Under the pieces are notes generated by a model. It was not told where the DNA came from and ran no database searches. It saw only the letters and a list, made by a program, of their open reading frames with translations. The position numbers were made by a program, and so were the translations under genes. From contig NZ_JAJOMC010000050.1 in the NCBI RefSeq assembly GCF_021129155.1, forward strand, positions 1 through 35,210: a stretch of 35,210 nucleotides of DNA, read 5' to 3'. Origin of the DNA: Arthrobacter sp. AK04 (GTDB taxonomy: Bacteria; Actinomycetota; Actinomycetes; Actinomycetales; Micrococcaceae). Shown here one piece after another: positions 6,247-14,800 of the stretch (positions are counted from its first letter, which is position 1; every line of letters starts with the position of its first letter).

Positions 6247-7986
6247 ATGAAGAATTTTCCTGTTAACGGCGGGGCCCTCGGCCCGGAAGCCAGGGAAGCA
6301 TCCATCCAACGGCTGCGCGCCACGGCGGACCCCGGCCAGGAACTGGACATCCTCATCGTTGGCGGCGGCATCGTCGGCACAGGGGCAGCCCTGGACGCTG
6401 TCACCCGCGGCCTCAGCGTCGGCATTGTCGAAGCGAACGACTGGGCAGCCGGCACATCCTCCCGGTCATCGAAGCTCATCCACGGCGGCCTCCGCTACCT
6501 GGAGATGCTCGATTTCGGGCTCGTGAAGGAGGCGCTGCAGGAGCGGGGGCTGCTGCTCTCCGAACTGGCGCCGCACCTGGCCCGGCCCGTGCCCTTCCTG
6601 TACCCGCTGACCAAGCCCTTCATCGAGCGTCCCTACGTCGGTGCCGGCATCGCGCTGTATGACGCCCTGTCCGTCTCCGGGGGGCACAGCAGGGGAGTGC
6701 CGTTCCACAAACACCTCAGCCGCCGGGGCACCCTGCGCGCTGCCCCCAGCCTCAAGAACGATGCGTTCGTTGGCTCCATCCGGTACTACGACGGCCAGGT
6801 GGACGATGCCAAGTACTGCGCCAACCTGGTCCGCACCGCCGCCTACTACGGCGCCCATGCCGTCAACCAGATGAAGGTGGTGGATTTCCTCCGCGAGGGC
6901 GAGCGCGTGGTGGGGGCAAAGGTGGTCAACCACGAGGACGGGACGCAGTTCAACATCCGCGCCAAGCAGGTGGTCAACGCCACCGGCGTGTGGACGGATG
7001 AAACCCAGGCCATGGTGACCGACCGCGGCCAGTTGAAGGTCCGTGCCTCCAAGGGCATCCACCTGGTGGTGCCGCGGGACCGCTTCCAGTCCACTGTTGG
7101 CCTGATCCTGCGCACCGAAAAGTCGGTGCTGTTCGTCATTCCGTGGGGCCGGCACTGGATTATCGGCACCACAGACACCGACTGGAACCTGGACAAAGCC
7201 CATCCGGCTGCCTCCAGCAAGGACATCGACTACATCCTGGAACACGTCAACAAGGTCCTCAAGCGTCCGCTGACCCGCGAGGACGTCGAGGGCGTCTACG
7301 CCGGCCTGCGTCCGCTGCTGGCCGGGGAAAACGACTCCACCGCCAAACTGTCCCGCGAACATGTGGTGGCCCACCCCGTTCCAGGCCTCGTGGTAGTGGC
7401 CGGCGGCAAGTGGACCACCTACCGGGTCATGGCCAAGGACGCGGTGGATGAAGCCACCCGCACCATGGACGAGCGGGTTCCGCCCAGCTGCACGGAGACG
7501 ATCCCCCTGCTTGGCGCACAGGGTTACAGGGCGGCGTGGAACCGCCGCAACCGTACCGCTGAGGAGTCCGGGGTGCATGTTGCCCGGATTGAACACCTGC
7601 TGAACCGCTACGGATCCATGACCTCCGAGGTGCTGTCCATCATCGGGGAGAATCCCGCCCTCGCTGAGCCCCTGCCGGGCGCCGACGACTACCTCCAGGC
7701 CGAGGCCGTCTACGCCGCAACCCACGAGGGTGCCCGCCACGTCCATGATGTGCTGACGCGAAGGACACGGATTTCCATCGAGGCCTGGGACCGCGGAGTG
7801 TCCGCCGTGCCTGTTGTCGCTAAACTAATGGGTGACGTCCTTGGCTGGAGTGACGCCCAGCGTGAAAACGAGGTGCGGCACTACATTGCACGGGTGGAGG
7901 CCGAACGCCTCAGCCAGCAACAGCCGGACGACGAATCCGCAGACGCCGCCCGCCTGGGCGTGGAAGACATCGTGCCCCTGCGCTGA
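6247..7986 (+). CDS. glpD: aerobic glycerol-3-phosphate dehydrogenase
   Basis: A membrane-associated FAD enzyme that oxidises sn-glycerol 3-phosphate to dihydroxyacetone phosphate and passes electrons to quinone; 579 aa. The N-terminal FAD-binding motif is DILIVGGGIVGTGAALDA (residues 34-51). The family blocks SSRSSKLIHGGLRYLE, VNATGVWTD, PWGRHWIIGTTDTDW and GGKWTTYR are present, along with a C-terminal helical domain. The ATG at 6247 is chosen because GGAGG lies six bases upstream; the frame is open further upstream without support. It is followed after 41 nt by an orphan PTS EIIA gene, a neighbourhood linking glycerol use with sugar-phosphotransfer regulation. No glpF or glpK is in the window. 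Confidence 0.96.
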   Translation: MKNFPVNGGALGPEAREASIQRLRATADPGQELDILIVGGGIVGTGAALDAVTRGLSVGIVEANDWAAGTSSRSSKLIHGGLRYLEMLDFGLVKEALQERGLLLSELAPHLARPVPFLYPLTKPFIERPYVGAGIALYDALSVSGGHSRGVPFHKHLSRRGTLRAAPSLKNDAFVGSIRYYDGQVDDAKYCANLVRTAAYYGAHAVNQMKVVDFLREGERVVGAKVVNHEDGTQFNIRAKQVVNATGVWTDETQAMVTDRGQLKVRASKGIHLVVPRDRFQSTVGLILRTEKSVLFVIPWGRHWIIGTTDTDWNLDKAHPAASSKDIDYILEHVNKVLKRPLTREDVEGVYAGLRPLLAGENDSTAKLSREHVVAHPVPGLVVVAGGKWTTYRVMAKDAVDEATRTMDERVPPSCTETIPLLGAQGYRAAWNRRNRTAEESGVHVARIEHLLNRYGSMTSEVLSIIGENPALAEPLPGADDYLQAEAVYAATHEGARHVHDVLTRRTRISIEAWDRGVSAVPVVAKLMGDVLGWSDAQRENEVRHYIARVEAERLSQQQPDDESADAARLGVEDIVPLR

Positions 7987-8027
7987 GGGATTCACGGCAC
8001 CAGCAACGCTGACTGAAGGGATACGCC

Positions 8028-8516
8028 TTGGCGGAACCACTTGACCGGTACGACGCCGAGCTCACCACGCCGGACATGGTGATCTTGGAGCTGGAGGCTA
8101 AGGACAAGGCCGACGCCGCCACCCAGCTTGCCAAGCGGCTGCACGCCGCCGGGCGGATCTCGGACCTGGACGGGTTCCTCAAGCATGTGAACGCCCGGGA
8201 ACACCAGCTCGCTACGGGACTGCCGGGCGGCATCGGCCTGCCGCACGCCCGCAGCGAGTTTGTCTCCCGCACCTCCATTGCCGTCGGGATCACCAAATAC
8301 GGGCACGCCCTCGATTTCGGCGCCGCCGATGGTCCGGCCACGGTGATCCTGCTGATTGCCACCCCGGCGAGCTCCTTCTCCGACCACCTCGAGGTCCTCG
8401 CCACGCTGGCCCGGTCCCTGTCCAAGGAATCGTTCCGGGAGTCGCTGCGCCGGGCCTATGATCCCGATATGATCGCCGAGCTCATCAACTCCAGCCTGGT
8501 GTTCTTCGATCACTGA
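8028..8516 (+). CDS. PTS EIIA-like protein, fructose/mannitol type
   Basis: A 162-aa single-domain EIIA of the fructose-mannitol family (PTS_EIIA_2 fold, as in PtsN). It would accept a phosphate from HPr on His73, in the conserved setting GIGLPHARS. No EIIB or EIIC is nearby, so it is either a subunit for a permease coded elsewhere or a regulator. The start is a TTG at 8028, with AAGGG about seven bases upstream. It lies 41 nt after glpD on the same strand and is probably co-transcribed. Confidence 0.88.
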   Translation: MAEPLDRYDAELTTPDMVILELEAKDKADAATQLAKRLHAAGRISDLDGFLKHVNAREHQLATGLPGGIGLPHARSEFVSRTSIAVGITKYGHALDFGAADGPATVILLIATPASSFSDHLEVLATLARSLSKESFRESLRRAYDPDMIAELINSSLVFFDH

Positions 8517-8595
8517 CCGGACCGCAGCCGTGGTCCCGCTCGGAGGCAGGACCTGGCCCTGGCCTCGCGTTTAGTTGTTCTACAGCGCTACGAAG

Positions 8596-8601
8596 TACGG
8601 T
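8596..8601 (+). promoter_or_regulatory. -10 element of a probable leaderless SURF1 transcript
   Basis: TACGGT, then 6 nt, then the GTG start at 8608. No ribosome binding site is present. Confidence 0.45.
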
Positions 8602-8607
8602 TAAGAC

Positions 8608-9444
8608 GTGTGGAAAACTGCCTTTAAGCCCCGATGGATCGCCGGTTTTGTCTTCGCGATCGCTGTTTCCGGGGTCTTCGTGCTGCTGAGCCAGTGGCAG
8701 TTCGGGCGCTCCACCTCGCCCGAGATGCCCACGAATCCTGCCACCGAGCAGGTCCAGCCGCTAACCGAGACCCTCCAGCCGGGCGAGTTCTTCCACGGAA
8801 CGGACGCGGACCAGATGGTCTCGGCCCAAGGATCCTACGATCCCTCAAAACAGCTCCTGGTCCCGGGGCGGCTGCATGGCGGCAAGACCGGCTACTGGGT
8901 GGTGTCCGCTTTCGCCGTCAACGGCGCCCCCGCCCTGGCCGGCGCTGCAGCGTCGCCGCAGACCTGGATCCCGGTGGCCCGCGGCTGGGTGGCGGAACCC
9001 GGCGATGCCCCCGCACCGCCGTCGGGAACCCTCGAACTGACCGGGCGGCTGCTGCCGTCCGAGGCGCCCGTGCCGGGGACGGCACCCAAGCCGGGTGAGG
9101 CGACCGCCGTGTCCGTGGCCGAGCTGATCAATTACTGGGAGGTCAGCAGCTACCCCGGGTTCGTGGCCGCCACCGCCGAAGTGGCCAACGGCGTGGACCT
9201 CAGCGCCGCCGCCGTGCCGGGCGACCTTCTTGCCCTGGACATCGGGCCCCAGCCGCCCGCCCAGCAGATCAACTGGCTCAACCTCTTCTACTCCCTCGAG
9301 TGGGTGGTCTTCGCCGGCTTCGCCCTCTTCATCTGGTGGCGGCTCGTCAAGGACGACTACCACCGCGACCTTGAGGAAAGCCTTGGGGACAGCGATGAAG
9401 ACAACCAGCACCCAGAACACAACCAGCAAAAGGTACAGCCATGA
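8608..9444 (+). CDS. SURF1-family cytochrome oxidase assembly protein
   Basis: A 278-aa membrane protein with the SURF1 layout. One N-terminal transmembrane helix (WIAGFVFAIAVSGVFVLLSQW) is followed by a large extracytoplasmic domain and one C-terminal helix (WVVFAGFALFIWWRL). The conserved pieces LVPGR...GYWVVSAF, WIPVARGWV and NWLNLFYSLEW are present. SURF1 proteins help insert heme a into cytochrome c oxidase subunit I. Its stop overlaps the next start as ATGA, so it is coupled to the DUF3817 gene. The SURF1-DUF3817-guaA order is familiar from actinobacteria. Confidence 0.9.
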   Translation: MWKTAFKPRWIAGFVFAIAVSGVFVLLSQWQFGRSTSPEMPTNPATEQVQPLTETLQPGEFFHGTDADQMVSAQGSYDPSKQLLVPGRLHGGKTGYWVVSAFAVNGAPALAGAAASPQTWIPVARGWVAEPGDAPAPPSGTLELTGRLLPSEAPVPGTAPKPGEATAVSVAELINYWEVSSYPGFVAATAEVANGVDLSAAAVPGDLLALDIGPQPPAQQINWLNLFYSLEWVVFAGFALFIWWRLVKDDYHRDLEESLGDSDEDNQHPEHNQQKVQP

Positions 9445-10019
9445 TTGACCCTAAACCGGCAAACCCCGCCTCCGCCGCAGGCACCAACGCAGCCGCCAAC
9501 ACAGGCACCAACACAGCCGCCAACACAGGCACCAACACAGGCGCCAACACGGGCCCCAAGGCAGGCGCCAAGAAGCGCCGTTTCGGCGGAACCGAAGCCC
9601 AGATCCGTTCGGCCCTGAAGTTCTACAAGGTGCTGGCCTACCTCACCGGCGGGATGCTGCTGCTGCTGTGCGCCGAACTGGTTGCCCGCTACGGGTTCGG
9701 GCAGTACCTCTTCGCCGGCGGAACCAATGCCGTCACGGGCCAGCCCTTCGGGTTCGGCTTCGCGGATGCCGAACCTCCCGGAGTCCTCGGCGGCGTCAAC
9801 CTCTCCGTGGCCGTCCTGATCGTCCATGGCTGGATGTACGTGGTGTACCTGATGTCCAACTTCCGGCTGTGGGCGCTGATGCGCTGGCCATTCCTCAAGC
9901 TGATCCTGCTGGCCCTCGGCGGCGTGGTCCCGTTCCTCTCCTTCATCGTGGAGAAGAAGTTCCACGCCGACGTGGAGGCCGAGCTCGCGGCAAACCCCCA
10001 GGCGCCCCAGCGCTACTGA
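9441..10019 (+). CDS. DUF3817 membrane protein
   Basis: A 192-aa protein. The first 45 residues are a low-complexity Asn/Thr/Ala/Gly stretch coded by 12-nt tandem repeats. A conserved membrane part follows, with about three helices: FYKVLAYLTGGMLLLLCAEL, the segment around LSVAVLIVHGWMYVVYLM, and LKLILLALGGVVPFLSFIVE. The family is small and actinobacterial, of unknown function, often beside SURF1 and guaA. The start ATG overlaps the SURF1 stop by 4 nt. Confidence 0.87.
   Translation: MIDPKPANPASAAGTNAAANTGTNTAANTGTNTGANTGPKAGAKKRRFGGTEAQIRSALKFYKVLAYLTGGMLLLLCAELVARYGFGQYLFAGGTNAVTGQPFGFGFADAEPPGVLGGVNLSVAVLIVHGWMYVVYLMSNFRLWALMRWPFLKLILLALGGVVPFLSFIVEKKFHADVEAELAANPQAPQRY
9480..9551 (+). 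repeat. six 12-nt tandem repeats inside the DUF3817 gene
   Basis: The unit is close to GSCRCCAACACR, repeated six times in frame and coding a four-residue period such as G-T-N-T or A-A-N-T. It lies in the N-terminal tail before the membrane part, so copy-number changes would keep the frame. Confidence 0.85.
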
Positions 10020-10105
10020 CCGGCTGCCGGGCGGCAACGCCTGCGGCGGAAGTTCGCTCCGTCACAGCCCGGCTTCTCAAGATGCGCCGGTGCAAGGGCG
10101 CCCAG

Positions 10106-10111
10106 TAGGCT
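10106..10111 (+). promoter_or_regulatory. -10 element of a probable leaderless guaA transcript
   Basis: TAGGCT, then 6 nt, then the GTG start at 10118. No Shine-Dalgarno sequence is present. Confidence 0.5.
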
Positions 10112-10117
10112 AGTACG

Positions 10118-11707
10118 GTGACTACTCCCACTGCATCCCAGACTTCCCAGAAGCCGGTGCTGGTTGTTGACTACGGTGCCCAGTACGCGCAGCTTATTGC
10201 CCGCCGCGTCCGGGAAGCGAATGTGTATTCGGAAGTGGTTCCGCATACCTACACAACCGAGCAGCTCCTGGCCAAGAACCCCGCCGCCATCATCCTTTCG
10301 GGCGGCCCCTCGAGTGTCTACGCAGACGGCGCCCCCAGCGTCGGTGCGGACCTCTTCGAAGCCGGTGTTCCCGTCTTCGGCATCTGCTACGGCTTCCAGG
10401 CGATGGCCAACGCCCTCGGCGGCAAGGTGGACAAGACCGGGCTGCGGGAGTATGGCTCGACTGCAACCACCATCATTGGCGAGGGCCGGTCGGTGCTGGA
10501 AGGCATGCCCCAGCACCAGAACACCTGGATGAGCCACGGCGACTCCGTCCACGAGGCCCCGGAGGGCTTCGAGGTCCTTGCGACGACGGCGGGCGCTGAA
10601 GTGGCTGCCTTCGCCAACGAGGAAAAAGGCCTTTTTGGAGTGCAGTGGCACCCGGAAGTGAAGCACTCCGCCTACGGCCAGCAGGTCCTGGAGAACTTCC
10701 TTTTCAAGGGCGCCAGGATCGAACCCAACTGGACCACGGGCAACATCCTCGAAGAGCAGGTGGAACGGATCCGGAAGCAGGTCGGTGACGCCCGCGTCAT
10801 CTGCGGCCTTTCCGGCGGCGTGGACTCCGCCGTCGCGGCAGCGCTGGTCCAGCGCGCCGTCGGGGACCAGCTGACCTGTGTGTTCGTGGACCACGGCCTG
10901 CTGCGCGAGGGCGAAGCCGAGCAGGTTGAGCGCGACTTCGTCGCAGCCACCGGCGTGAAGCTGTATGTCGCCAACGAACAGGAACGCTTCCTGTCCGCGC
11001 TGGCCGGGGTCAGCGATCCCGAAACGAAGCGCAAGATCATCGGCCGCGAGTTTATCCGCGCCTTCGAAGAAGCAGAACTGGCCATCATCGCCGAGGCTGC
11101 CGCCCACGGCGAGAAGATCAAGTTCCTGGTCCAGGGCACCCTCTACCCGGACGTCGTCGAATCCGGCGGCGGCGAAGGTGCGGCCAACATCAAGAGCCAC
11201 CACAACGTGGGCGGCCTCCCCGAGGACCTGCAGTTCGAACTCGTCGAACCCCTGCGCGCACTCTTCAAGGATGAGGTCCGCGCCGTCGGAGCCCAGCTTG
11301 GCCTGCCGCAGGAGATCGTGGGCCGCCAGCCCTTCCCCGGGCCCGGCCTTGGCATCCGCATCGTCGGGGAGGTCACCAAGGAGCGGCTGGACCTGCTCCG
11401 CAAGGCCGACGCCATTGCCCGCGCCGAGCTCACCGCGGCCGGCCTGGACAACGAAGTCTGGCAGATGCCCGTGGTCCTGCTGGCGGATGTCCGCAGCGTG
11501 GGCGTCATGGGTGACGGCCGCACGTACGGCCACCCAATCGTGCTCCGTCCGGTCTCCTCCGAGGACGCAATGACGGCGGACTGGTCACGGCTCCCGTACG
11601 AGCTGCTCGCCAGGATCTCCAACCGGATCACCAACGAGGTGGAGGGCGTGAACCGGGTGGTGCTGGACGTCACCAGCAAGCCGCCGGGAACCATCGAGTG
11701 GGAGTAG
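10118..11707 (+). CDS. guaA: GMP synthase (glutamine-hydrolysing)
   Basis: Converts XMP, glutamine and ATP to GMP; 529 aa, full length. The N-terminal class I glutamine amidotransferase domain has the catalytic triad Cys90 (GICYG), His178 and Glu180 (QWHPE). The ATP pyrophosphatase domain has the P-loop GLSGGVDSAVAAALV. The C-terminal dimerisation domain ends in the typical KPPGTIEWE. The start is GTG at 10118, probably leaderless, so transcription is independent of the SURF1-DUF3817 pair upstream. A strong hairpin follows the stop. With guaB3 it makes this region a guanine-nucleotide locus, but canonical guaB is not in the window. Confidence 0.98.
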   Translation: MTTPTASQTSQKPVLVVDYGAQYAQLIARRVREANVYSEVVPHTYTTEQLLAKNPAAIILSGGPSSVYADGAPSVGADLFEAGVPVFGICYGFQAMANALGGKVDKTGLREYGSTATTIIGEGRSVLEGMPQHQNTWMSHGDSVHEAPEGFEVLATTAGAEVAAFANEEKGLFGVQWHPEVKHSAYGQQVLENFLFKGARIEPNWTTGNILEEQVERIRKQVGDARVICGLSGGVDSAVAAALVQRAVGDQLTCVFVDHGLLREGEAEQVERDFVAATGVKLYVANEQERFLSALAGVSDPETKRKIIGREFIRAFEEAELAIIAEAAAHGEKIKFLVQGTLYPDVVESGGGEGAANIKSHHNVGGLPEDLQFELVEPLRALFKDEVRAVGAQLGLPQEIVGRQPFPGPGLGIRIVGEVTKERLDLLRKADAIARAELTAAGLDNEVWQMPVVLLADVRSVGVMGDGRTYGHPIVLRPVSSEDAMTADWSRLPYELLARISNRITNEVEGVNRVVLDVTSKPPGTIEWE

Positions 11708-11715
11708 CATCCTGA

Positions 11716-11746
11716 GTGGCCGGCTTCCGTCAAGGAGGCCGGCCAC
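11716..11746 (+). terminator. hairpin terminator after guaA
   Basis: A 13-bp stem (11716-11728 with 11734-11746, one T-G wobble) closes on the loop GTCAA, 8 nt after the guaA stop. There is no T tract. Confidence 0.75.
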
Positions 11747-11824
11747 TGGTGTTCCCGGGGCAAAAACCTCCGCAATTTAGGCCCATCACGTGTTGCGGTC
11801 TCTCAGTCCTGCCGTCTTAGCGGC

Positions 11825-11830
11825 TACGCT
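11825..11830 (+). promoter_or_regulatory. -10 element of a probable leaderless transcript
   Basis: TACGCT, then 7 nt, then the ATG at 11838. It lies after the guaA terminator, so the next gene has its own transcription unit. Confidence 0.45.
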
Positions 11831-11837
11831 CGAACCT

Positions 11838-14800
11838 ATGCCGGTATGGTCCAGGACGTCACGTGCAAACGCAGAAAAGAAGGCAGAAGTGTCAGTTGGT
11901 CAAGGCCACCCGGAGGGCTCCGAGGAGCTCCGCAAATGGCTGTCCGGGCTCAAACCCGTTACCGGGGCAGACACGATGCTGCGCTTCACCAAGACGCCTG
12001 AAGGTTCCATCGACCTGACGCACGCGCACCCGTCCGGCCTGGCCCAGCTGATGGCCGGCCGCAAGACGCGCCTCTCCACCCTGATCCGGGACCGGCAGCA
12101 GTACGTCGTCGCAGCCAGGGCCTCCCGGAACATCCGTTCAAAGATCTTCGAGCTGGCCAACGACCGCGGCATTGACGCCGGCTATCTCTCTGCCGGCACG
12201 GTTGTGTGGACATCGGCCGTGGGCGGCAAGCCGCAGCGCATTTCAGCCCCGGTCATGCTCACCGCCATCTCACTGACGGTCCGGCCCGGCGAGGACGACT
12301 ACGAACTCCAGCTGACGGAGCAGGCACACATCAACCCGGCGCTGGTCCGGCATTTGAAGAACATCCACGGGATTGTCTTCGACGTCAACGCCGTCACCCG
12401 GCTTGCCTACAGCACCGCCCGTTTCGATCCGCAGCCCGTCCTGGACCGGCTGGGCACCCTCATTAGGCCCATCCATGGCGCCGAGGCGCAGCACAACCTG
12501 CTGGTGTCTACCTTCGCCGACCTCTCCGGCAACCTGGACGACCCCTGGATCAACGACTCCAACCCGATCATCTCCGCCCTGGCCACAGCAGGCGGCGGGG
12601 AAATGGTGGACGTGGAGGAGCCCGACCCTTCCCGCTTCCCCTCCCTGGACAGCAGGCACCCCAAGGACGAACTGCTCCTGCTGGATGCGGACACCGACCA
12701 GCAGTACGTCATTGATGCCGCCCGCGCCGGCGACTCCCTGGTGGTCAGCAGCCCGCCGGGCACCGGGCAGACCCAGACAGCCATCAACACCATCGGGGCA
12801 CTGGTGGATGCCGGAAAGACCGTCCTGGTAGTGGGGGACCGCCGCGCAAGCCTGAACGAAGTCTCAGGCCAGCTGGAGGGCCTGGGCCTGGAGTCCATCC
12901 TGTTCCAGCTCTCCGGCAACGTCACAGCCCAGCAGCTGAAGGCCCAGCTGGTCCGTGCGATTGTCCGCAACGAAAAGTCGCTGGAACCCCAGCTGGGAAA
13001 CCTCCACAACACGCTGATCGAGCATCGCCACGCACTGATGGACCATGTGGCCTCGCTCCACAATGTCCGCCAGCGGTGGGGGTGCTCGCCGTACCAGGCC
13101 ATGCAGTCCCTGGCGGAACTGACCTCCATCCACCCCGCGCCGGCCACCACCGTGCGTTTGAAGCGTAGCGTCCTGGACAGCATCCGGGACCGTGAGGAGC
13201 TCGCAGGCAGGCTCAAGCGTGCGGCGGAACTGGGCAGCTTCAGCAAGGCATCCACCACCAGCCCCTGGCATGGCGCCCGGCTGCTGACGCGGAAGGAAAC
13301 CGAGGAAGCCCAGGAGCTGGTCCGGTCAGTGGAGAAGAGCCTCCCTGCGCTTCGCGACCGCATGAAGGCGGTTGCAGAGCACGCGGAGATCCGGCTCGGT
13401 GCCTCCTTCGCCGAGTGGGGCGAGCAGCTGGAGCTCCTGGTGGCGGTCCGCGGAAGCTTGGACAAGTTCACCCCGGACATCTTCGACCGTCCGGTCACAG
13501 ACCTCATTTCCGCAACGGCCCCGTCGTCCTGGCGCAAGGAACGCGGCGTCGACATGACGTCCATGCAGCGCTCAAGGCTGCGCAGGGTGGCGAAGGAGTA
13601 CGTCAGGCCGGGGGTCCACATCGCCGACCTCCACACGTCGCTGTTGCTGGTCCAGGAGCAGCGTGCGCTGTGGGCCCGCTACGCCACCACACAGCGGCAC
13701 CCTGCCGTTCCATCGGGGCTGGCCGAAATGAACGCCATGTACAGGTCCCTGGACAGCGACCTTGCCCGCCTTGGCGAGGCCCTCCGGCACACGGAGGCCG
13801 GCGGCTCGCTGACTACGGTGCGCTACGAGGAACTCATGGAGCGCCTGGAACGTCTGGTGGCGGACACCGACACCCTGAAGACGCTGCCGGAGCGCACCCT
13901 GCTGGTGGAGAACATGCGCGAGCACGGCCTGGGCGAGCTCCTGGCCGACCTCGCGGAGCGGGAAGTTCCGGCCGGCTCGGTTGCTGCCGAGCTTGAACTC
14001 GCCTGGTGGCAGTCGGCGCTGGAGGCAATGATCAGCGGCGACGACTACCTGGCAATGTCCGACGGCGACGCCCTCCGCAGGCTCGAGGCCGAGTACCGCC
14101 TGGCTGACAACGCCCACATCGCCAGCGGCGCCGCCCGCCTGCGCTGGGATCTCGCAGAGCGCTGGCGCGGCGCCCTCGCCGCGCATCCCCGGCAGGCGGA
14201 GCTCCTCCGGAGCCTGCTCAAGGACGGCCGCGTATCCCTGCCGTCGCTCACGGCCCAGGCGCCGGAGCTGATCGGCACCCTGGTCCCGGTCTGGTCCGTA
14301 AGCCCCTACCTGATGACCGGCCTGCTGCCGGCGGAACAGCACTTCGACGCTGTAGTAATCCTGGACGCAGAGGCGACCTCACTCCAGGCTGTGCTGCCGT
14401 CCATCGCACGTGCCAGGCAGGTCATCGCGTTCGGTGACGCCCGGATCGCCAGCCCCCGGACCTTCACGGTGGGCGTGGAACGGCTTGCCCCCGGCGAGTC
14501 AGCGCACCAGCGCGTGGACAGCGCATTCACTGCGCTGTCGCAGGTCCTTCCGGTGTGGCGGCTCAACTTTGTCTACCGCGCGGTGGATGAGGACCTTGTG
14601 CTGCAGCTCAGCAAGAATTTTTACGACGGCGGCCTGCGGCGGCTGCCGGAAGGCCAGTCTGCCACCGGGCTGGACCGGTCCCTCCTGGTTGAATACCTTC
14701 CGGACGGCACCGGGCTGCCGAGCGCCGACCACGAGGGCGTCGAATCAGTGGTGGCGGAAGTCAACCGCGTCGTCCATCTGGTCTTCGAGCACGCACGCCT

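Noticed and set aside
9480..9551. Short regular repeats considered as a CRISPR array
   Set aside because: The units are contiguous 12-mers without spacers, in frame within a membrane-protein gene, and no cas genes are present.
10013..11533. 506-aa open frame antisense to guaA
   Set aside because: Shadow of guaA in a high-GC genome; composition (His/Gly/Val/Asp-rich) is typical of antisense frames and no family motif is present.
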